This document shows positions 1 through 11,191 of a stretch of DNA of 64,000 nucleotides, piece by piece. Position 1 is the stretch's first letter. Every line of letters begins with the position of its first letter. The position numbers and the translations under genes were made by a program. The notes beneath the pieces are model-generated. The model saw nothing but the letters and a program-made list of their open reading frames with translations. It ran no database searches and was not told the origin of the DNA. Origin of the DNA: Prochlorococcus sp. AG-679-M10 (GTDB lineage: Bacteria; Cyanobacteriota; Cyanobacteriia; PCC-6307; Cyanobiaceae); the NCBI GenBank assembly GCA_003210655.1, contig QCUQ01000001.1, forward strand, positions 62,001-126,000, written 5' to 3'.

Positions 1-153
1 ACCCCCGGGATGAAGATTGGCTAAATCAACCTTTGCGTTTTCGAGGAACCCATCTAAATCACCCTCCTCGATAGACAAGAATTCCATTAAGTGTGATTTC
101 AAATCAAAAGCATCATCTATAAATTCTTTTATTATAAAATCATCTTTTTTCAA
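1..153 (-). CDS. partial CDS, hypothetical (C-terminus lies outside window)
   Basis: Minus-strand open frame reading (TTG)KKDDFIIKEFIDDAFDLKSHLMEFLSIEEGDLDGFLENAKVDLANLHPGG, running off the window edge. Confidence 0.5.
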   Translation of the reverse strand, partial: MKKDDFIIKEFIDDAFDLKSHLMEFLSIEEGDLDGFLENAKVDLANLHPGG

Positions 154-229
154 TTTCTTACTTTAATATGACCTTATTTAAAATAATAAAATAGTAAGAA
201 ATAGTTCTCATAGGAATCTTAATATTAAA

Positions 230-1147
230 ATGGAAATTAAAAATGGATTTATAGCAATAAATAAAGAGAAAGGACTTACCTCTCATGATTGCGTTAAACA
301 AATAAGGCAATTATTAGGTACCAAAAAAGTTGGTCACACAGGTACTTTAGATCCCGAGGTAACAGGCACTTTACCAATAGCCATAGGTAGCGCAACAAGA
401 TTTATTCAATATTTACCTCAAGGCAAAACCTATATTGGCCAAATCAAATTAGGCATAAGAACAAAAACTGATGATATGCAAGGCGAAATTCTAAATAAAA
501 AAATATGGCCTATTTTGAGTAATAAACAATTAGATAATTATTTAAATAAATTTAGAGGAATTATTCAACAAGTACCTCCAAAAGTATCAAGCGTACATGT
601 TAATGGAGAAAGAGCATACAAAAAATCTTTAAAGAATGAGGAGTTTGAATTACACCCAAGACAAGTAGAAATAGAAGAATTAATTCTAAAAAAATGGGAT
701 CAAGCGAATGGAATATTAGAAATAAAAGTTTCATGTTCCTCAGGAACTTATATAAGATCTATAGCTAGAGATTTAGGGCAAGTCTTAGATTCAGAAGGTT
801 GTCTTTTGAATCTAAAAAGGATTTCAGCTTGTGGATTCCATGAGAATAATTCTATAAAAATATCTGATCTAAGTGATCTTAATGACAAAAATGTGCCTTT
901 TATTATTCCCACAATTTCTGCTCTTGATCATATTTCAACACTAGTTTTAACTAATCAAGAAGAAATTAACTTTTGGCAAACAGGAAGAATAATTAAATTT
1001 GATTATAATAATTTTCTTAAAAGCTGCTCTTTTGATTACAAAAAACCAATAAAAATAATTGACCGTAACAAAATCCTGTTAGGAATGGGTTTTATTAATG
1101 AAGAAAAAACTAAATTACATCCCAAATTAGTTCTTAATGCAAAATAA
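230..1147 (+). CDS. truB: tRNA pseudouridine(55) synthase TruB
   Basis: [52 protein letters not shown] motifs. Confidence 0.95.
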   Translation: MEIKNGFIAINKEKGLTSHDCVKQIRQLLGTKKVGHTGTLDPEVTGTLPIAIGSATRFIQYLPQGKTYIGQIKLGIRTKTDDMQGEILNKKIWPILSNKQLDNYLNKFRGIIQQVPPKVSSVHVNGERAYKKSLKNEEFELHPRQVEIEELILKKWDQANGILEIKVSCSSGTYIRSIARDLGQVLDSEGCLLNLKRISACGFHENNSIKISDLSDLNDKNVPFIIPTISALDHISTLVLTNQEEINFWQTGRIIKFDYNNFLKSCSFDYKKPIKIIDRNKILLGMGFINEEKTKLHPKLVLNAK

Positions 1148-1151
1148 TTTT

Positions 1152-2345
1152 TTATAAGTAATTTTTGCTAAATGGTTTAATTCTTACACCTCTATAAAAA
1201 TGTTTTAATATTCTTTCTGCTTTTTGACCTTTGGAAGCCATATATTTTGCACCCCATTGACTCATCCCTACACCATGACCAGATCCTTGACCTAAAACTA
1301 TTAATTTTTTTTCGATAGGAATATTGGAATTATCATTATAGGAAATATATTTTTTATCTTCAACAAATTCAAACCTCATAAAAGTACTTTTCAGATTCAA
1401 TCTTTTTCTAATATCAACTCCTGATATTTGATCAGAACCATATTTTCCAAAAATTTTCATATTTTTTACTCTCCCAGTATTAGTTATATTCAAAATCTCA
1501 ATTTTTTTTATTCCTCCAATCTTAGGGAATAATTTTTGTAGTTCCTCACTTGAGAATTTTTTCTGCCATCTGAGTTTTGGATTATTTTTATCAAAATCTT
1601 TAACACTAGATAAATAAGGATATTTATTCTTCCAGACATCTTGACTATTTTCTGTCATCCCTCCTGAACTACTATGAAATAAGGCACTAATCAGTTTATT
1701 TTTATATGTCAAAACTAATGATCTTGTACTTCTTACTGCCCTTGAAGTTTTATAGGTTTTTGATTCCAAACCATTATAAACTTGATTTTTCTGAGTGGAA
1801 TCAATATCATAAAACTGATTTTCTGTCTGTTTTAAAGCATAAGTCCTCGAAGCTATAGCCTGAGCTTTTAATGCCTCCAAAGGCCATTTAGCTGGCATTT
1901 CTGAGCCAACGACACTACTCAGATACTTTTCAATCCCAAGGACATTAACGACTAATATCCCAGAATCAAGAACAAATAGATTTAATATCCCTGGATATCT
2001 TTTCTGACCAACCCAAATACCTCTTCTATCAGAGGATTTGACTACGATTTTCTTGTTATTTTTTAAATCATAAATTTTTTGTTTATCCTTATCAAAAAAA
2101 ATTGTAGTTCTATTACTCTCCTTTTTTAAAGTTAAACCTTTAATTTTTTTATTTGAGAATTTTTGTCCTTTGATAATTAATGGAATTGATTTATCAGATC
2201 TTATTCTTAAATTTCTGTTTTTTGATATAAGAACCCTTATCAAGGGCTCTCTAGAAGCAGATACAGAGTAATTTTGGAAAACACAAAAAATTATTATCCC
2301 TATTAGATAAAATTTATGAAATTTTTTTATAATTTTAAAACCCAC
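1152..2345 (-). CDS. SpoIID/LytB-domain protein
   Basis: VVGSEMPAKWPLEALKAQAIASRTYAL and GQGSGHGVGMSQWGAKYMASKG motifs. Confidence 0.9.
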   Translation of the reverse strand: MGFKIIKKFHKFYLIGIIIFCVFQNYSVSASREPLIRVLISKNRNLRIRSDKSIPLIIKGQKFSNKKIKGLTLKKESNRTTIFFDKDKQKIYDLKNNKKIVVKSSDRRGIWVGQKRYPGILNLFVLDSGILVVNVLGIEKYLSSVVGSEMPAKWPLEALKAQAIASRTYALKQTENQFYDIDSTQKNQVYNGLESKTYKTSRAVRSTRSLVLTYKNKLISALFHSSSGGMTENSQDVWKNKYPYLSSVKDFDKNNPKLRWQKKFSSEELQKLFPKIGGIKKIEILNITNTGRVKNMKIFGKYGSDQISGVDIRKRLNLKSTFMRFEFVEDKKYISYNDNSNIPIEKKLIVLGQGSGHGVGMSQWGAKYMASKGQKAERILKHFYRGVRIKPFSKNYL

Positions 2346-2432
2346 TATGTTTGAAAAACAAATTTTGCATTTGCCTAAGTCTGACTAAAAGTCTAGATTT
2401 AATCTAGATATTAAATAAAAATAACATTAAAA

Positions 2433-3371
2433 GTGAACGTCACTTTCTTGGGAACAAGCTCTGGGGTGCCAACCTTAACAAGAAATGTTTCTTCCTTAGC
2501 CCTTAAATTATCTCAAACGGCTGAAGTATGGCTTTTTGATTGCGGAGAAGGAACACAGCACCAATTAATGAAGAGTAATATTAAGTCTTCACAGATTAAA
2601 AAGATCTTTATTACTCATATGCATGGAGATCATATTTATGGTTTGCCAGGCCTTTTAGCTACATTAGGGTTATCGGGAAATAGTAATGGTATTGAAATTT
2701 ATGGTCCTTCAGAGTTAAGAAATTTTGTAATTTCTGCACTTAAGAATAGCTATTGCAAGTTGTCATTCCCATTACATTTTATAGAAGTTGAAGATTTCGC
2801 CTCACTAAATAAAGTTTTATTTGAAAGCGATAAAATAAAAGTTCATTGTTCCTGCCTCAAGCATAGACTCCCTGCTTATGGATATCGTGTAGAAGAAAAA
2901 GATAAGCCAGGAATATTTGATATAAAAAAAGCAAAAGATTTTAAAATACCTGCTGGACCGATTTATTCAGAATTACAATCAGGAAAAAGAGTGGCCTTGA
3001 AAGATGGGAGATCTTTTAATGGGAGAGATTTCTGTGGTCCCCCTAGAAAAGGTGAATGTTTTGTTTATTGCACAGATACAGTTTTTAGCGAATCAGCAGT
3101 AAATCTATCAAAAAATGCTGATTTGTTGGTTCATGAATCTACATTTTCCAAAGAAGATGAAAAAATGGCTTACGAAAAATTACATTCGACAACAATAATG
3201 GCTGCGAAAACTGCACTATTATCTAACGCAAAGAAATTAATTATCACACATTTAAGTCCTAGATATACTCAAAGAAGTTTAATCAAGCCAAGTGATTTGC
3301 TAAAAGAAGCCCAAAATATTTTTCCTAATACTTATCTTGCAAAAGATTTTCTTACTGCAGAAATTAAATAA
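2433..3371 (+). CDS. rnz: ribonuclease Z
   Basis: FLGTSSGVPT, HMHGDHIYGLPGLL; metallo-beta-lactamase RNase Z signature; GTG start. Confidence 0.95.
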   Translation: MNVTFLGTSSGVPTLTRNVSSLALKLSQTAEVWLFDCGEGTQHQLMKSNIKSSQIKKIFITHMHGDHIYGLPGLLATLGLSGNSNGIEIYGPSELRNFVISALKNSYCKLSFPLHFIEVEDFASLNKVLFESDKIKVHCSCLKHRLPAYGYRVEEKDKPGIFDIKKAKDFKIPAGPIYSELQSGKRVALKDGRSFNGRDFCGPPRKGECFVYCTDTVFSESAVNLSKNADLLVHESTFSKEDEKMAYEKLHSTTIMAAKTALLSNAKKLIITHLSPRYTQRSLIKPSDLLKEAQNIFPNTYLAKDFLTAEIK

Positions 3372-3430
3372 ACTGCAACAGTTCGTGAGCAGTAGGGTTG
3401 TAAATGGCCAACCCATGAAATAATAGTCAT

Positions 3431-4009
3431 ATGGTTTTTTCTTATTTGATGTCGATCGAAATGGTTTCTATTTTTTCATCACTAAAAAAGTCTTTCAAAA
3501 GACTTCTAATTCTTCTTCCATTGATTATTGGTTTACTTCTTAATCCAATATCTACAAATGCACTCTATCCCAGTGATCCTTCATCAGTAGAGGGATTAAA
3601 AGAAGATCTCCATGGTGCAAATCTTCAAAATAATGAATATGTAAAATATGATTTATCTAATCAAGATTTAGGAGAAGCTAACCTACAAGGTGCTTATATG
3701 AGTGTAACAACTGCTAAGAACTCTAGTTTCAAAGGTGCAAATATGAAAGATCTTATTGCCTATGCGACTCGTTTTGATAATGCTGATTTTTCGGATGCAA
3801 ATCTAACAAATGGCGAACTAATGAAAAGTGTTTTTGATGGGGCAACTATAGATGGAGCTGACTTTACTGATGCAAATCTTGATTTGAAGACAAGAAAATC
3901 ATTATGCGAAAGGGCAACTGGAACAAATTCACAAACAGGTGTTGATACTTTTGAGAGTCTTGAATGCTCTGGCCTAAAAGGTTATATGCCACCAAAACCA
4001 AAAGCTTAA
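3431..4009 (+). CDS. secreted/lumenal pentapeptide-repeat protein
   Basis: Signal-like N-terminus then A(N/D)LxxA repeats (GANLQ, GEANLQGA, GANMKD, NADFSDANL, GADFTDANL). Confidence 0.8.
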   Translation: MVFSYLMSIEMVSIFSSLKKSFKRLLILLPLIIGLLLNPISTNALYPSDPSSVEGLKEDLHGANLQNNEYVKYDLSNQDLGEANLQGAYMSVTTAKNSSFKGANMKDLIAYATRFDNADFSDANLTNGELMKSVFDGATIDGADFTDANLDLKTRKSLCERATGTNSQTGVDTFESLECSGLKGYMPPKPKA

Positions 4010-4018
4010 ACAAATACC

Positions 4019-4384
4019 TTAAATACTTTCAGGAAACAAATTGCCAGGTTCTTTTGAACCTGGTTTTTTGCTATACCACCATTCTTGAATTTCTAAAGAA
4101 AACTTCTTTGAGAAGAAAGTGATAACCGTTTCTACAGGTTTTGATCCTGGCTCTAAAATTTGAACTGAATAAGATGGACATTTCCTTGAGGCCATATCTG
4201 GGACAAATCTAGATCCTATCCTTCTCCAGCTGGGCTCTTTACTGCGCCAAGCGAGCCTAGAACAAGGCCAAGGCAACTCTTCTCTGTCATATAACCTGCA
4301 ACATGGTCCAATCACTTTATAGCTGAATTGGCCTCCGTAACTTGATTGAATTACATCGGTTTTAAAAAATTCAAATTTATTCAT
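4019..4384 (-). CDS. conserved hypothetical protein
   Basis: 121 aa ORF between annotated neighbours. Confidence 0.65.
   Translation of the reverse strand: MNKFEFFKTDVIQSSYGGQFSYKVIGPCCRLYDREELPWPCSRLAWRSKEPSWRRIGSRFVPDMASRKCPSYSVQILEPGSKPVETVITFFSKKFSLEIQEWWYSKKPGSKEPGNLFPESI
4044..4069 (+). terminator. Rho-independent terminator of pentapeptide gene
   Basis: CCAGGTTC-tttt-GAACCTGG followed by TTTTTT. Confidence 0.75.
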
Positions 4385-4393
4385 TTATCGCAT

Positions 4394-4421
4394 AAAAAAA
4401 GCCATCTCATATGAGAATGGC
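4394..4421 (-). terminator. Rho-independent terminator of petF
   Basis: Minus strand: GCCATtctcatatgagATGGC then TTTTTTT. Confidence 0.7.
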
Positions 4422-4466
4422 AGAAATAATTTAATAAAACAACCAAATATAGTTATTTTTTATAAA

Positions 4467-4766
4467 TTAATAGAGCTCTTCTTCAGCATGAGTATTAATT
4501 GTTACATCTGAAGAAGGATACGCAACACAAGTAAGGACAAAACCAGCTTCTAGTTGATCATCATCTAGAAAACTTTGGTCAGATTGATCAACAGTTCCTG
4601 ATGTGATTTTACCTGCACAAGTAGAACAAGCTCCTGCTCTGCAAGAATAGGGTAAATCAACGCCTTGTTCTTCAGCAGCATCTAAAATGTACTGATCATC
4701 AGGTACTTCAATTGTAGAATTGAGACCTTCACTTTCGCTGATAAGTGTAACTTTGTAAGAAGCCAT
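4467..4766 (-). CDS. petF: 2Fe-2S ferredoxin
   Basis: [12 protein letters not shown]...VLTC plant-type ferredoxin signature. Confidence 0.95.
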   Translation of the reverse strand: MASYKVTLISESEGLNSTIEVPDDQYILDAAEEQGVDLPYSCRAGACSTCAGKITSGTVDQSDQSFLDDDQLEAGFVLTCVAYPSSDVTINTHAEEELY

Positions 4767-4910
4767 TTGAATAAAAATTTGATGGTAAAAATAATACCGT
4801 TATTACTTTTTTAACATTGTTTACAAGCATTTGTGTGTGTAGGCAGTAAAAAATGAAACAATGCAATGTGAAAAGGAGGTTAGATTAGAAAAACTTATGT
4901 ATCTATAAGA

Positions 4911-5813
4911 TTAGAGAAATTTTTGTGCTGTAATGCACACCCAATCTTTTTTAGAAGATACATCATTTATTTGGAAATTACTAGCATTCAATAAATTAAT
5001 AATTTCATCTTTTTGTGAATTCAAAATACCACTTAAAATTACTTCTCCATCTTTTTTAAGACAGTTACTTATTTCAGGGATTATTCCTTTTATAACTTCT
5101 GCAAGAATATTACATAAAATAAAATCAAAATTCTTTAAAGAATATTTTGAAACCAACTCATCAAATGGTCCTAAATACGTCTTTAAATTATCTAAGTTTT
5201 CGAAATTTAGCCGGAAATTAGACTCAGTCGAATTTATTGCAAGATAATCATTATCAATAGCATAAACCTCTCTTGCACCAAAAGATTTAGCCGCAACACT
5301 TAAAATTCCACTACCTGAACCAATATCTAATATTTTATTACTAGATATAGAAATTTTTTCTAATCTTTCTAGACAAAGAGATGTTGTTGGATGACTTCCA
5401 GTCCCAAAAGCTGCTCCAGGGTCTATTCTTATAACTTTCTTATTTTTATGTTCCTTTGGCAATTCAAGCCAACAAGGCAATACAAGTAAGTTATCCCCAA
5501 CAAGTTCTGGTCCCCAATATTTTTTCCAACTTGATACCCAATCTTCCTGCTCAATAAGATTCCACTCAAAACAATTAGTATGAAAATTGTTTTTATCTAA
5601 AACCTCTTTAATGTTTTTCTCAAGTTTTATTCTTAAACTCTCAGGCCAATTTAAAGTTGGAAGCCAAATTATTACTTTTTTATTGTTTTTATTATTTAAT
5701 AAAATTTCAAAAGCAAAACTAAAAATACCTAAGTCATTTAATTTCCAAATAATAATTTCTTCTAAATTCGTTTCTATTTCAAAAGAAAATTTATACCAAT
5801 TATTTATTTCCAT
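4911..5813 (-). CDS. prmA: ribosomal protein L11 methyltransferase
   Basis: [44 protein letters not shown]. Confidence 0.95.
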   Translation of the reverse strand: MEINNWYKFSFEIETNLEEIIIWKLNDLGIFSFAFEILLNNKNNKKVIIWLPTLNWPESLRIKLEKNIKEVLDKNNFHTNCFEWNLIEQEDWVSSWKKYWGPELVGDNLLVLPCWLELPKEHKNKKVIRIDPGAAFGTGSHPTTSLCLERLEKISISSNKILDIGSGSGILSVAAKSFGAREVYAIDNDYLAINSTESNFRLNFENLDNLKTYLGPFDELVSKYSLKNFDFILCNILAEVIKGIIPEISNCLKKDGEVILSGILNSQKDEIINLLNASNFQINDVSSKKDWVCITAQKFL

Positions 5814-5830
5814 TAACTATTCAAATTATT

Positions 5831-7417
5831 TTATAAAGTTACAGGATCAGAACTAGTAATACCCTCAACTTCAAGAATTGATTCAAGCAACTTTGTAGGA
5901 ATTGGATCATCAATACTCAGAACCATGACAGCCTCACCTCTGACAATCTTCCTCCCAACTTGCATTGAAGCAATATTGACATTGTGATCTCCTAGAAGGG
6001 AACCTAACTTTCCAATAATACCCGGCATATCTCTATGCCTAGTTATAAGCATAAATCTACTTGGAGAGACATTCACTGGATATTGATCAATGCTAATTAT
6101 TCTCAATTCGCCATCAGCAAAAATGCTTCCTGCAACACTATGCTCTCCATTATCTCCAAATGTAGTTAACTGAAGTGAACCGCTAGCAAATTCAGGTCTA
6201 GCCTCATCTTTACTTTCCAAAACAGAGATCCCTCTAGATTCTGCTTCAAGAGAAGCGTTTACATAATTTATTCGATCACCAAGAGCCTTACTTAATAGGC
6301 CTTTTAAACTAGCAATTATTAAAGGCTGAGAAGGATGTTGCACGAATTCACCTTGAAGCCTTACCTCTAATTTTTGAATTTGTCCTCCAGATAGTTGACT
6401 TATTAAAAGGCCCATTGTTTCAGCTAATTGTAAATGAGGTTTAAGGCTGTCCATAATATCAGGACTTAAACCTGGGATATTCACCGCTGTTCTTGCAGAA
6501 AGTCCCAAAAGAACATCTCTTATTTGTTCAGCAACATCTACAGCAACATTCTCTTGAGCCTCTCTGGTTGATGCTCCTAAATGAGGAGTAAGAATTAAAT
6601 TTTTATCAACTTTAAGTAATGGAGAATTCGAGTCTAATGGTTCTTCAGAGAAGACATCGATAGCAGCTCCTCCTATAAATGAATTATTAAGCGCCTCAGC
6701 TAAAGCTTCTTCATCAATTATTCCCCCTCGAGCGCAGTTTATTAATTTTGCATTATTTTTCATACTTTTTAGCACCTTCATATCTACTAAGTTTTCCGTT
6801 TCTGAAGTCCGCGGCAAATGTAAAGTTACGTAATCAGATTCAGCAAACAATGTTTTCAATTCGGACAATTTTACCTGTAATTGTTGTGCTCTTTCAGAGG
6901 AAACAAATGGATCGTAACCATAAACATCCATTCCAAGCGCATTAGCAACTTTTGCTACATGAGTTCCTATTTTACCTAAACCAACAACACCTAGTTTTTT
7001 CTTAAAAAGCTCATTGCCAACAAACTTTTTTCTTTCCCATTTACCCAAAAAAGTACTACTGTTAGCGATTGGTATATTTCTTGATAATGCCAACATCATT
7101 GCGATTGTATGCTCGGCAGCAGCTATGGTATTACCTCCTGGAGAATTAACTACGAGAACACCCTTTTGAGTAGCCGCCTTAACATCGACATTATCTACAC
7201 CAACCCCAGCCCTACCGATTATTCTTAGTTTCTTAGAAGAATTAATAATATCTCCTGTAACTTGAGTCCCAGAGCGTATCATAAGAGCATCATAATCATA
7301 GATAATAGATGCCAATTCTGAGTTAGAGATTCCTATCCTCTGATCAACTTGAGCTACTTGGGAAAGAATATCAATTCCAGTTTGATCAATTGGGTCTGTA
7401 ATTAGAACTTTTGTCAT
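5831..7417 (-). CDS. serA: D-3-phosphoglycerate dehydrogenase
   Basis: GRAGVGVDNVD, GVVGLGKIG, NCARGGIIDEEAL, C-terminal ACT domain. Confidence 0.97.
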   Translation of the reverse strand: MTKVLITDPIDQTGIDILSQVAQVDQRIGISNSELASIIYDYDALMIRSGTQVTGDIINSSKKLRIIGRAGVGVDNVDVKAATQKGVLVVNSPGGNTIAAAEHTIAMMLALSRNIPIANSSTFLGKWERKKFVGNELFKKKLGVVGLGKIGTHVAKVANALGMDVYGYDPFVSSERAQQLQVKLSELKTLFAESDYVTLHLPRTSETENLVDMKVLKSMKNNAKLINCARGGIIDEEALAEALNNSFIGGAAIDVFSEEPLDSNSPLLKVDKNLILTPHLGASTREAQENVAVDVAEQIRDVLLGLSARTAVNIPGLSPDIMDSLKPHLQLAETMGLLISQLSGGQIQKLEVRLQGEFVQHPSQPLIIASLKGLLSKALGDRINYVNASLEAESRGISVLESKDEARPEFASGSLQLTTFGDNGEHSVAGSIFADGELRIISIDQYPVNVSPSRFMLITRHRDMPGIIGKLGSLLGDHNVNIASMQVGRKIVRGEAVMVLSIDDPIPTKLLESILEVEGITSSDPVTL

Positions 7418-7518
7418 TTAAAGAGTTGTTCTTTAATTTTTTACTTTAACTTAATCTATAGTAGAGATATCTAATTTTATTGATTTGAATCAACAAACCA
7501 ACATTTGAGGAATGAAAA

Positions 7519-8085
7519 TTGACTAAAAGTATAGTGATATTTAATGAGCTAGAAAAATGCCTTGATTTATTAAATGTTTTTAAGGATAAATCAGTATTTC
7601 TAACAGAATGTTTATTGATTTTGCCATCTAAAGAAAAAACAACTCCTGATCAACAACAATTATTAACTTTACCAACAAATAGCTTTTTTAAATCTGAAGA
7701 AATAGAAAACATAAGAATCCTAAATCCAAAACTTGATCGAAAGATAAGACAGAAAAATATGCGTACTTGGCTTATGCCATTTGGTTTTATGGCAGGTATA
7801 GCATTTTCTAACATGACAAATTTGTCGACTTTTAGCTTCCTTGGACTTAACAATATAGGAGAATCTTTCATGGGGGGTCTTTTGGGTATGGGCTCTGGAT
7901 ATTTAGGTAGCATTGTATCTTCAGCAACTATCAACGTTAATAGAAATAAAGAGTTGAGATCTATTATTGATTCTAATAAAGAGGGAAAATGGCTTATTCT
8001 TCTTGAAAATCAAATAGGAACTGAATTACCCTGGGCTTTAATAAAACAATCAGACCCTAAAGACATAATTTTTTTAGAAGGCTAA
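7519..8085 (+). CDS. conserved hypothetical, glycine-rich hydrophobic segment
   Basis: 188 aa ORF; FMGGLLGMGSGYLGSIVSSATIN. Confidence 0.7.
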   Translation: MTKSIVIFNELEKCLDLLNVFKDKSVFLTECLLILPSKEKTTPDQQQLLTLPTNSFFKSEEIENIRILNPKLDRKIRQKNMRTWLMPFGFMAGIAFSNMTNLSTFSFLGLNNIGESFMGGLLGMGSGYLGSIVSSATINVNRNKELRSIIDSNKEGKWLILLENQIGTELPWALIKQSDPKDIIFLEG

Positions 8086-8877
8086 ATGATTGACTTAAGT
8101 GAATTATTAGTAAATTCAAATTACAAAAAAGAAATTGAGGAATTAATAAATATTTCTAATTTATCTTTAAAACATTGGCAAACATATTGGACAGGTTTTA
8201 ATTCAACCTTTGTGTGTGAAGAAATTTTGAAAGAATTTGAAAATTTAAATGATTTTAAATTTTTTGTTTTTGGAGGATATAATTCAGCCCAAAGATCCAA
8301 GATTGCATGTTTTAGAGAAGATAATATCCCAGAGAAAAATGAACTAATTAGAGATTTCCCTGCGAAAGGTATTCAAATGAATGGTAATTTTTTATTTGAC
8401 AACGCAACTCAGGATGATTTTAGATCCTTATTAGTGGATAATGGATTGAGGGAAGAAAGAATTGGTGATATTTGGACCACAGGAGATAGAGGAGCTCAAG
8501 GAATAATCGACGATTCAAAAATTGAATTCTTAAATGAAAAGATTTTCTCCCTAAGAGATGTAAAAGTAAAAATAAAAATAGTATGTTTAGATGAATTACA
8601 AATACCTGTTGGGAGATCAAAAAAAATAATTAATACGGTAGAGGCTTCAACAAGGATAGATGCAATAGCTTCTGCAGGTTTCCGGATCTCTAGGACCAAA
8701 ATTTTGGATAGGATAGAAACTGGAATGCTTAAATTAAATGGTAAGACAGTAAAAAAAAGTATTATTAGTTTAAAAGTTGGCGACAAACTTCAACTTGATA
8801 ACAAAGGGTTTATTGAAATTCTGGATTTAGAAATAACCAAAAGAGAAAGATGGAAAATTAAGTTACTTAGAAAATGA
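8086..8877 (+). CDS. S4-domain RNA-binding protein (YlmH / photosystem II S4 family)
   Basis: C-terminal S4: STRIDAIASAGFRISRTKILDRIETGMLKLNGKTVKKSIISLKVGDKLQL. Confidence 0.85.
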   Translation: MIDLSELLVNSNYKKEIEELINISNLSLKHWQTYWTGFNSTFVCEEILKEFENLNDFKFFVFGGYNSAQRSKIACFREDNIPEKNELIRDFPAKGIQMNGNFLFDNATQDDFRSLLVDNGLREERIGDIWTTGDRGAQGIIDDSKIEFLNEKIFSLRDVKVKIKIVCLDELQIPVGRSKKIINTVEASTRIDAIASAGFRISRTKILDRIETGMLKLNGKTVKKSIISLKVGDKLQLDNKGFIEILDLEITKRERWKIKLLRK

Positions 8878-8931
8878 ATCCTTGAGCTGCTATTTTCATA
8901 TAGGGAGTTCAAATATTTGACTTTTTCAAAA

Positions 8932-9003
8932 GGGCGATTAGCTCAGCGGTAGAGCATTACCTCGACAAGGTAGTGGTCACTGGTTCGAATCCAGTATCGC
9001 CCA
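8932..9003 (+). tRNA. tRNA-Val (anticodon GAC)
   Basis: Cloverleaf GGGCGAT-ta-GCTCAGCGGTAGAGC-a-TTACC-tcGACaa-GGTAG-tggtc-ACTGGTTCGAATCCAGT-ATCGCCC-a. Confidence 0.95.
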
Positions 9004-9068
9004 TTAGATTATTGATGAATGCAAGAAGATCCACAAATAATACTTTCGTTTTTTAGATTGATTAGAAA

Positions 9069-9692
9069 ATGAAACTTAATCAAATAATCAACCTGCATAA
9101 AGGCTTAACTTTGTTTGTTGTGGCAGGGTTAATGATGTTTTATAAAAACTATTCAATTGCTGCATGGGTTTATTTATCTTTGCATGGAACTTATGGAATA
9201 CTTTGGTTGTTAAAAGAAAAAATATTTCCAGATCCATATTTTAAAGAAAAAATAAATTTCCTAACTTCAATTACTGGGTTTATTTTCCTTGGAAGTTACT
9301 GGATAGCTCCATTTATTCTTATTTCCTCCCAAAAATCAGTTTCATATCCCATAATTGCAGCCTCTATTTCAATAAATATAATTGGTGTTTTTCTTCATTT
9401 TGCAAGTGATGCACAAAAATATTTCACTCTTAAAATCAAAAAAGAACTTATTAAAGATGGATTTTTCAAAAATATTAGAAATACAAATTACCTTGGTGAA
9501 ATACTAATTTATTTATCATTTGCTTTCCTTTCTATGAGTTTTATACCTTTTGCTATTCTCGCTTTATTTTTCTTTGGAGTATTTCTACCAAGAATGCTAA
9601 AAAAGGACAAATCACTTACAAAATATGCTTCATTTGCGGAATATAAGCGAATTAGTGGTTTACTTTTACCCAAATTTAATGAAGGAAATTAA
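9069..9692 (+). CDS. integral membrane protein, DUF1295/isoprenylcysteine methyltransferase-like
   Basis: Multi-TM; DGFFKNIRNTNYLGEILIYLSFA region. Confidence 0.65.
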   Translation: MKLNQIINLHKGLTLFVVAGLMMFYKNYSIAAWVYLSLHGTYGILWLLKEKIFPDPYFKEKINFLTSITGFIFLGSYWIAPFILISSQKSVSYPIIAASISINIIGVFLHFASDAQKYFTLKIKKELIKDGFFKNIRNTNYLGEILIYLSFAFLSMSFIPFAILALFFFGVFLPRMLKKDKSLTKYASFAEYKRISGLLLPKFNEGN

Positions 9693-10230
9693 AATTCCAA
9701 TGTGGAGGCAGGAGTTAAAAGCTGCGAGAAAAAAAGAAGGTAAATTACCCTCAAGTAGGTGGTTTCAGCTTTGTACTATTAACGGGAATAACGAACCTAG
9801 GATACGTACGGTAGTTTTTAGAGGATGGCAAACTGAAAGTTCAATTCTTATTTTTACTGATAGCCGCAGCGAAAAAGTTGCTCAATTAAAATTAAACTCC
9901 AACGCAGAGATTTTATGGCTTTTTTTTAAAAGCAAATCACAATTCAGATTTAAAGGAAAAATGAAGGAGTTAAATGAAAACATAAAATATTGGGATTCTT
10001 TATCAGATAGATCCAAATCAACTTGGTTTTGGCAACATCCAGGAAAAGAGATTAATAAAAATATTGGCACTTCTCAAATAATTTCTAGTGATTTGAATAA
10101 ACCAGAAAGTTTTATTGTATTAGAATTTGAAATATATTCTGTAGATCTTCTTAAATTAGTAACGCCTATCCACAAGAGGTATGTCTGGCATAAGGAAAAT
10201 AATTGGGAAAGAATAGAAATAAATCCATAA
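9679..10230 (+). CDS. pyridoxamine 5'-phosphate oxidase-family protein
   Basis: SSRWFQLCTINGNNEPRIRTVVFRGW, FTDSRSEKVAQL; internal ATG chosen within ORF 9625..10230. Confidence 0.8.
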   Translation: MKEIKIPMWRQELKAARKKEGKLPSSRWFQLCTINGNNEPRIRTVVFRGWQTESSILIFTDSRSEKVAQLKLNSNAEILWLFFKSKSQFRFKGKMKELNENIKYWDSLSDRSKSTWFWQHPGKEINKNIGTSQIISSDLNKPESFIVLEFEIYSVDLLKLVTPIHKRYVWHKENNWERIEINP

Positions 10231-10305
10231 AATATTTCTAAATTGTTTACTTAGGTTGAAAAAATTATATAGATCGGTCAGTTTTATAAAAGAAATATTA
10301 ACTAT

Positions 10306-10473
10306 ATGAATTTCTCAGAAATTCCTGAAAATCCTTTAATCTTTTTATCTTGGGTAACAGCTATAGGATTTTTCTTAAGTTTAACGGAAGCAACTTTAAA
10401 AATTAAATTTGAAAAACTAAGTACCCTACAAAAAAGACAGGAATTTATTAATAGTCTTTATCCAAAAATTTAA
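10306..10473 (+). CDS. small membrane protein (55 aa)
   Basis: MNFSEIPENPLIFLSWVTAIGFFLSLTEATLKIKFEKLSTLQKRQEFINSLYPKI. Confidence 0.5.
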   Translation: MNFSEIPENPLIFLSWVTAIGFFLSLTEATLKIKFEKLSTLQKRQEFINSLYPKI

Positions 10474-11030
10474 TTTGAAGTATCTGAGAGTAGGTTAGCC
10501 TGCAAAAATTGGAAGATACCACCCTTGTTTGTTGTATCCTCTTGACTAATTGATTTACCAGGATCAGATTTAGTTTTAAGTGATTCTTGAATATCTTCAT
10601 CATCTGATTCAGATCTCAACACTCTTATAATTACCTCATCAATTGAGAAATCCCCAGGACCTGTTAACGCTATTGAGGTTGCTGAAGCGAAATAAAGTAG
10701 TAAAAGTTCTAATAAAAATATATTAAATCCAGACGTTACCAGAGCATGATAAATAGCTACAGATATAGTACCAACAATTGCTAAAGCCCCGAATCTTGTA
10801 GCCAAACCAAGTATTAATAACCAGCTTCCTCCAATTTCTGAAAATGCAGCTACATATGACAGGAATATTGGGAAAGGTAAGTGCAGAGGTCTGACAAAAG
10901 CATCAGCAAAATTTTCAATATTAGCTAGCTTTTCAAAACCATGATGAATTAAAACTGTACCAGTAATTACTCTTAAGATTAATAAAGCTGTATCTTTGCT
11001 GAATGATTTTGTAAGGATTGTTGAAAGCAC
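10470..11030 (-). CDS. DoxX family protein
   Basis: LILRVITGTVLIHHGFEKLANIENFADAF multi-TM. Confidence 0.8.
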   Translation of the reverse strand: MLSTILTKSFSKDTALLILRVITGTVLIHHGFEKLANIENFADAFVRPLHLPFPIFLSYVAAFSEIGGSWLLILGLATRFGALAIVGTISVAIYHALVTSGFNIFLLELLLLYFASATSIALTGPGDFSIDEVIIRVLRSESDDEDIQESLKTKSDPGKSISQEDTTNKGGIFQFLQANLLSDTSN

Positions 11031-11191
11031 TATAAAACGTATTTCTTAAGTAAAAATAACTAGCCACATTATTCATCGTGGATTAAACCATAAAACTGAT
11101 CTTTAATTAAGTATTTATACTCAGGCATTTGAGTATGCCAAAATTTTTAGGCTAAAAAAAATAGTACTTTTCAAAATATCCATTAATAATT

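Noticed and set aside
4933-5856. + strand ORFs opposite prmA
   Set aside because: Antisense to confident prmA
7650-7934. Minus ORF opposite 7519..8085
   Set aside because: Antisense shadow; the sense ORF is full length and tightly packed with its neighbour
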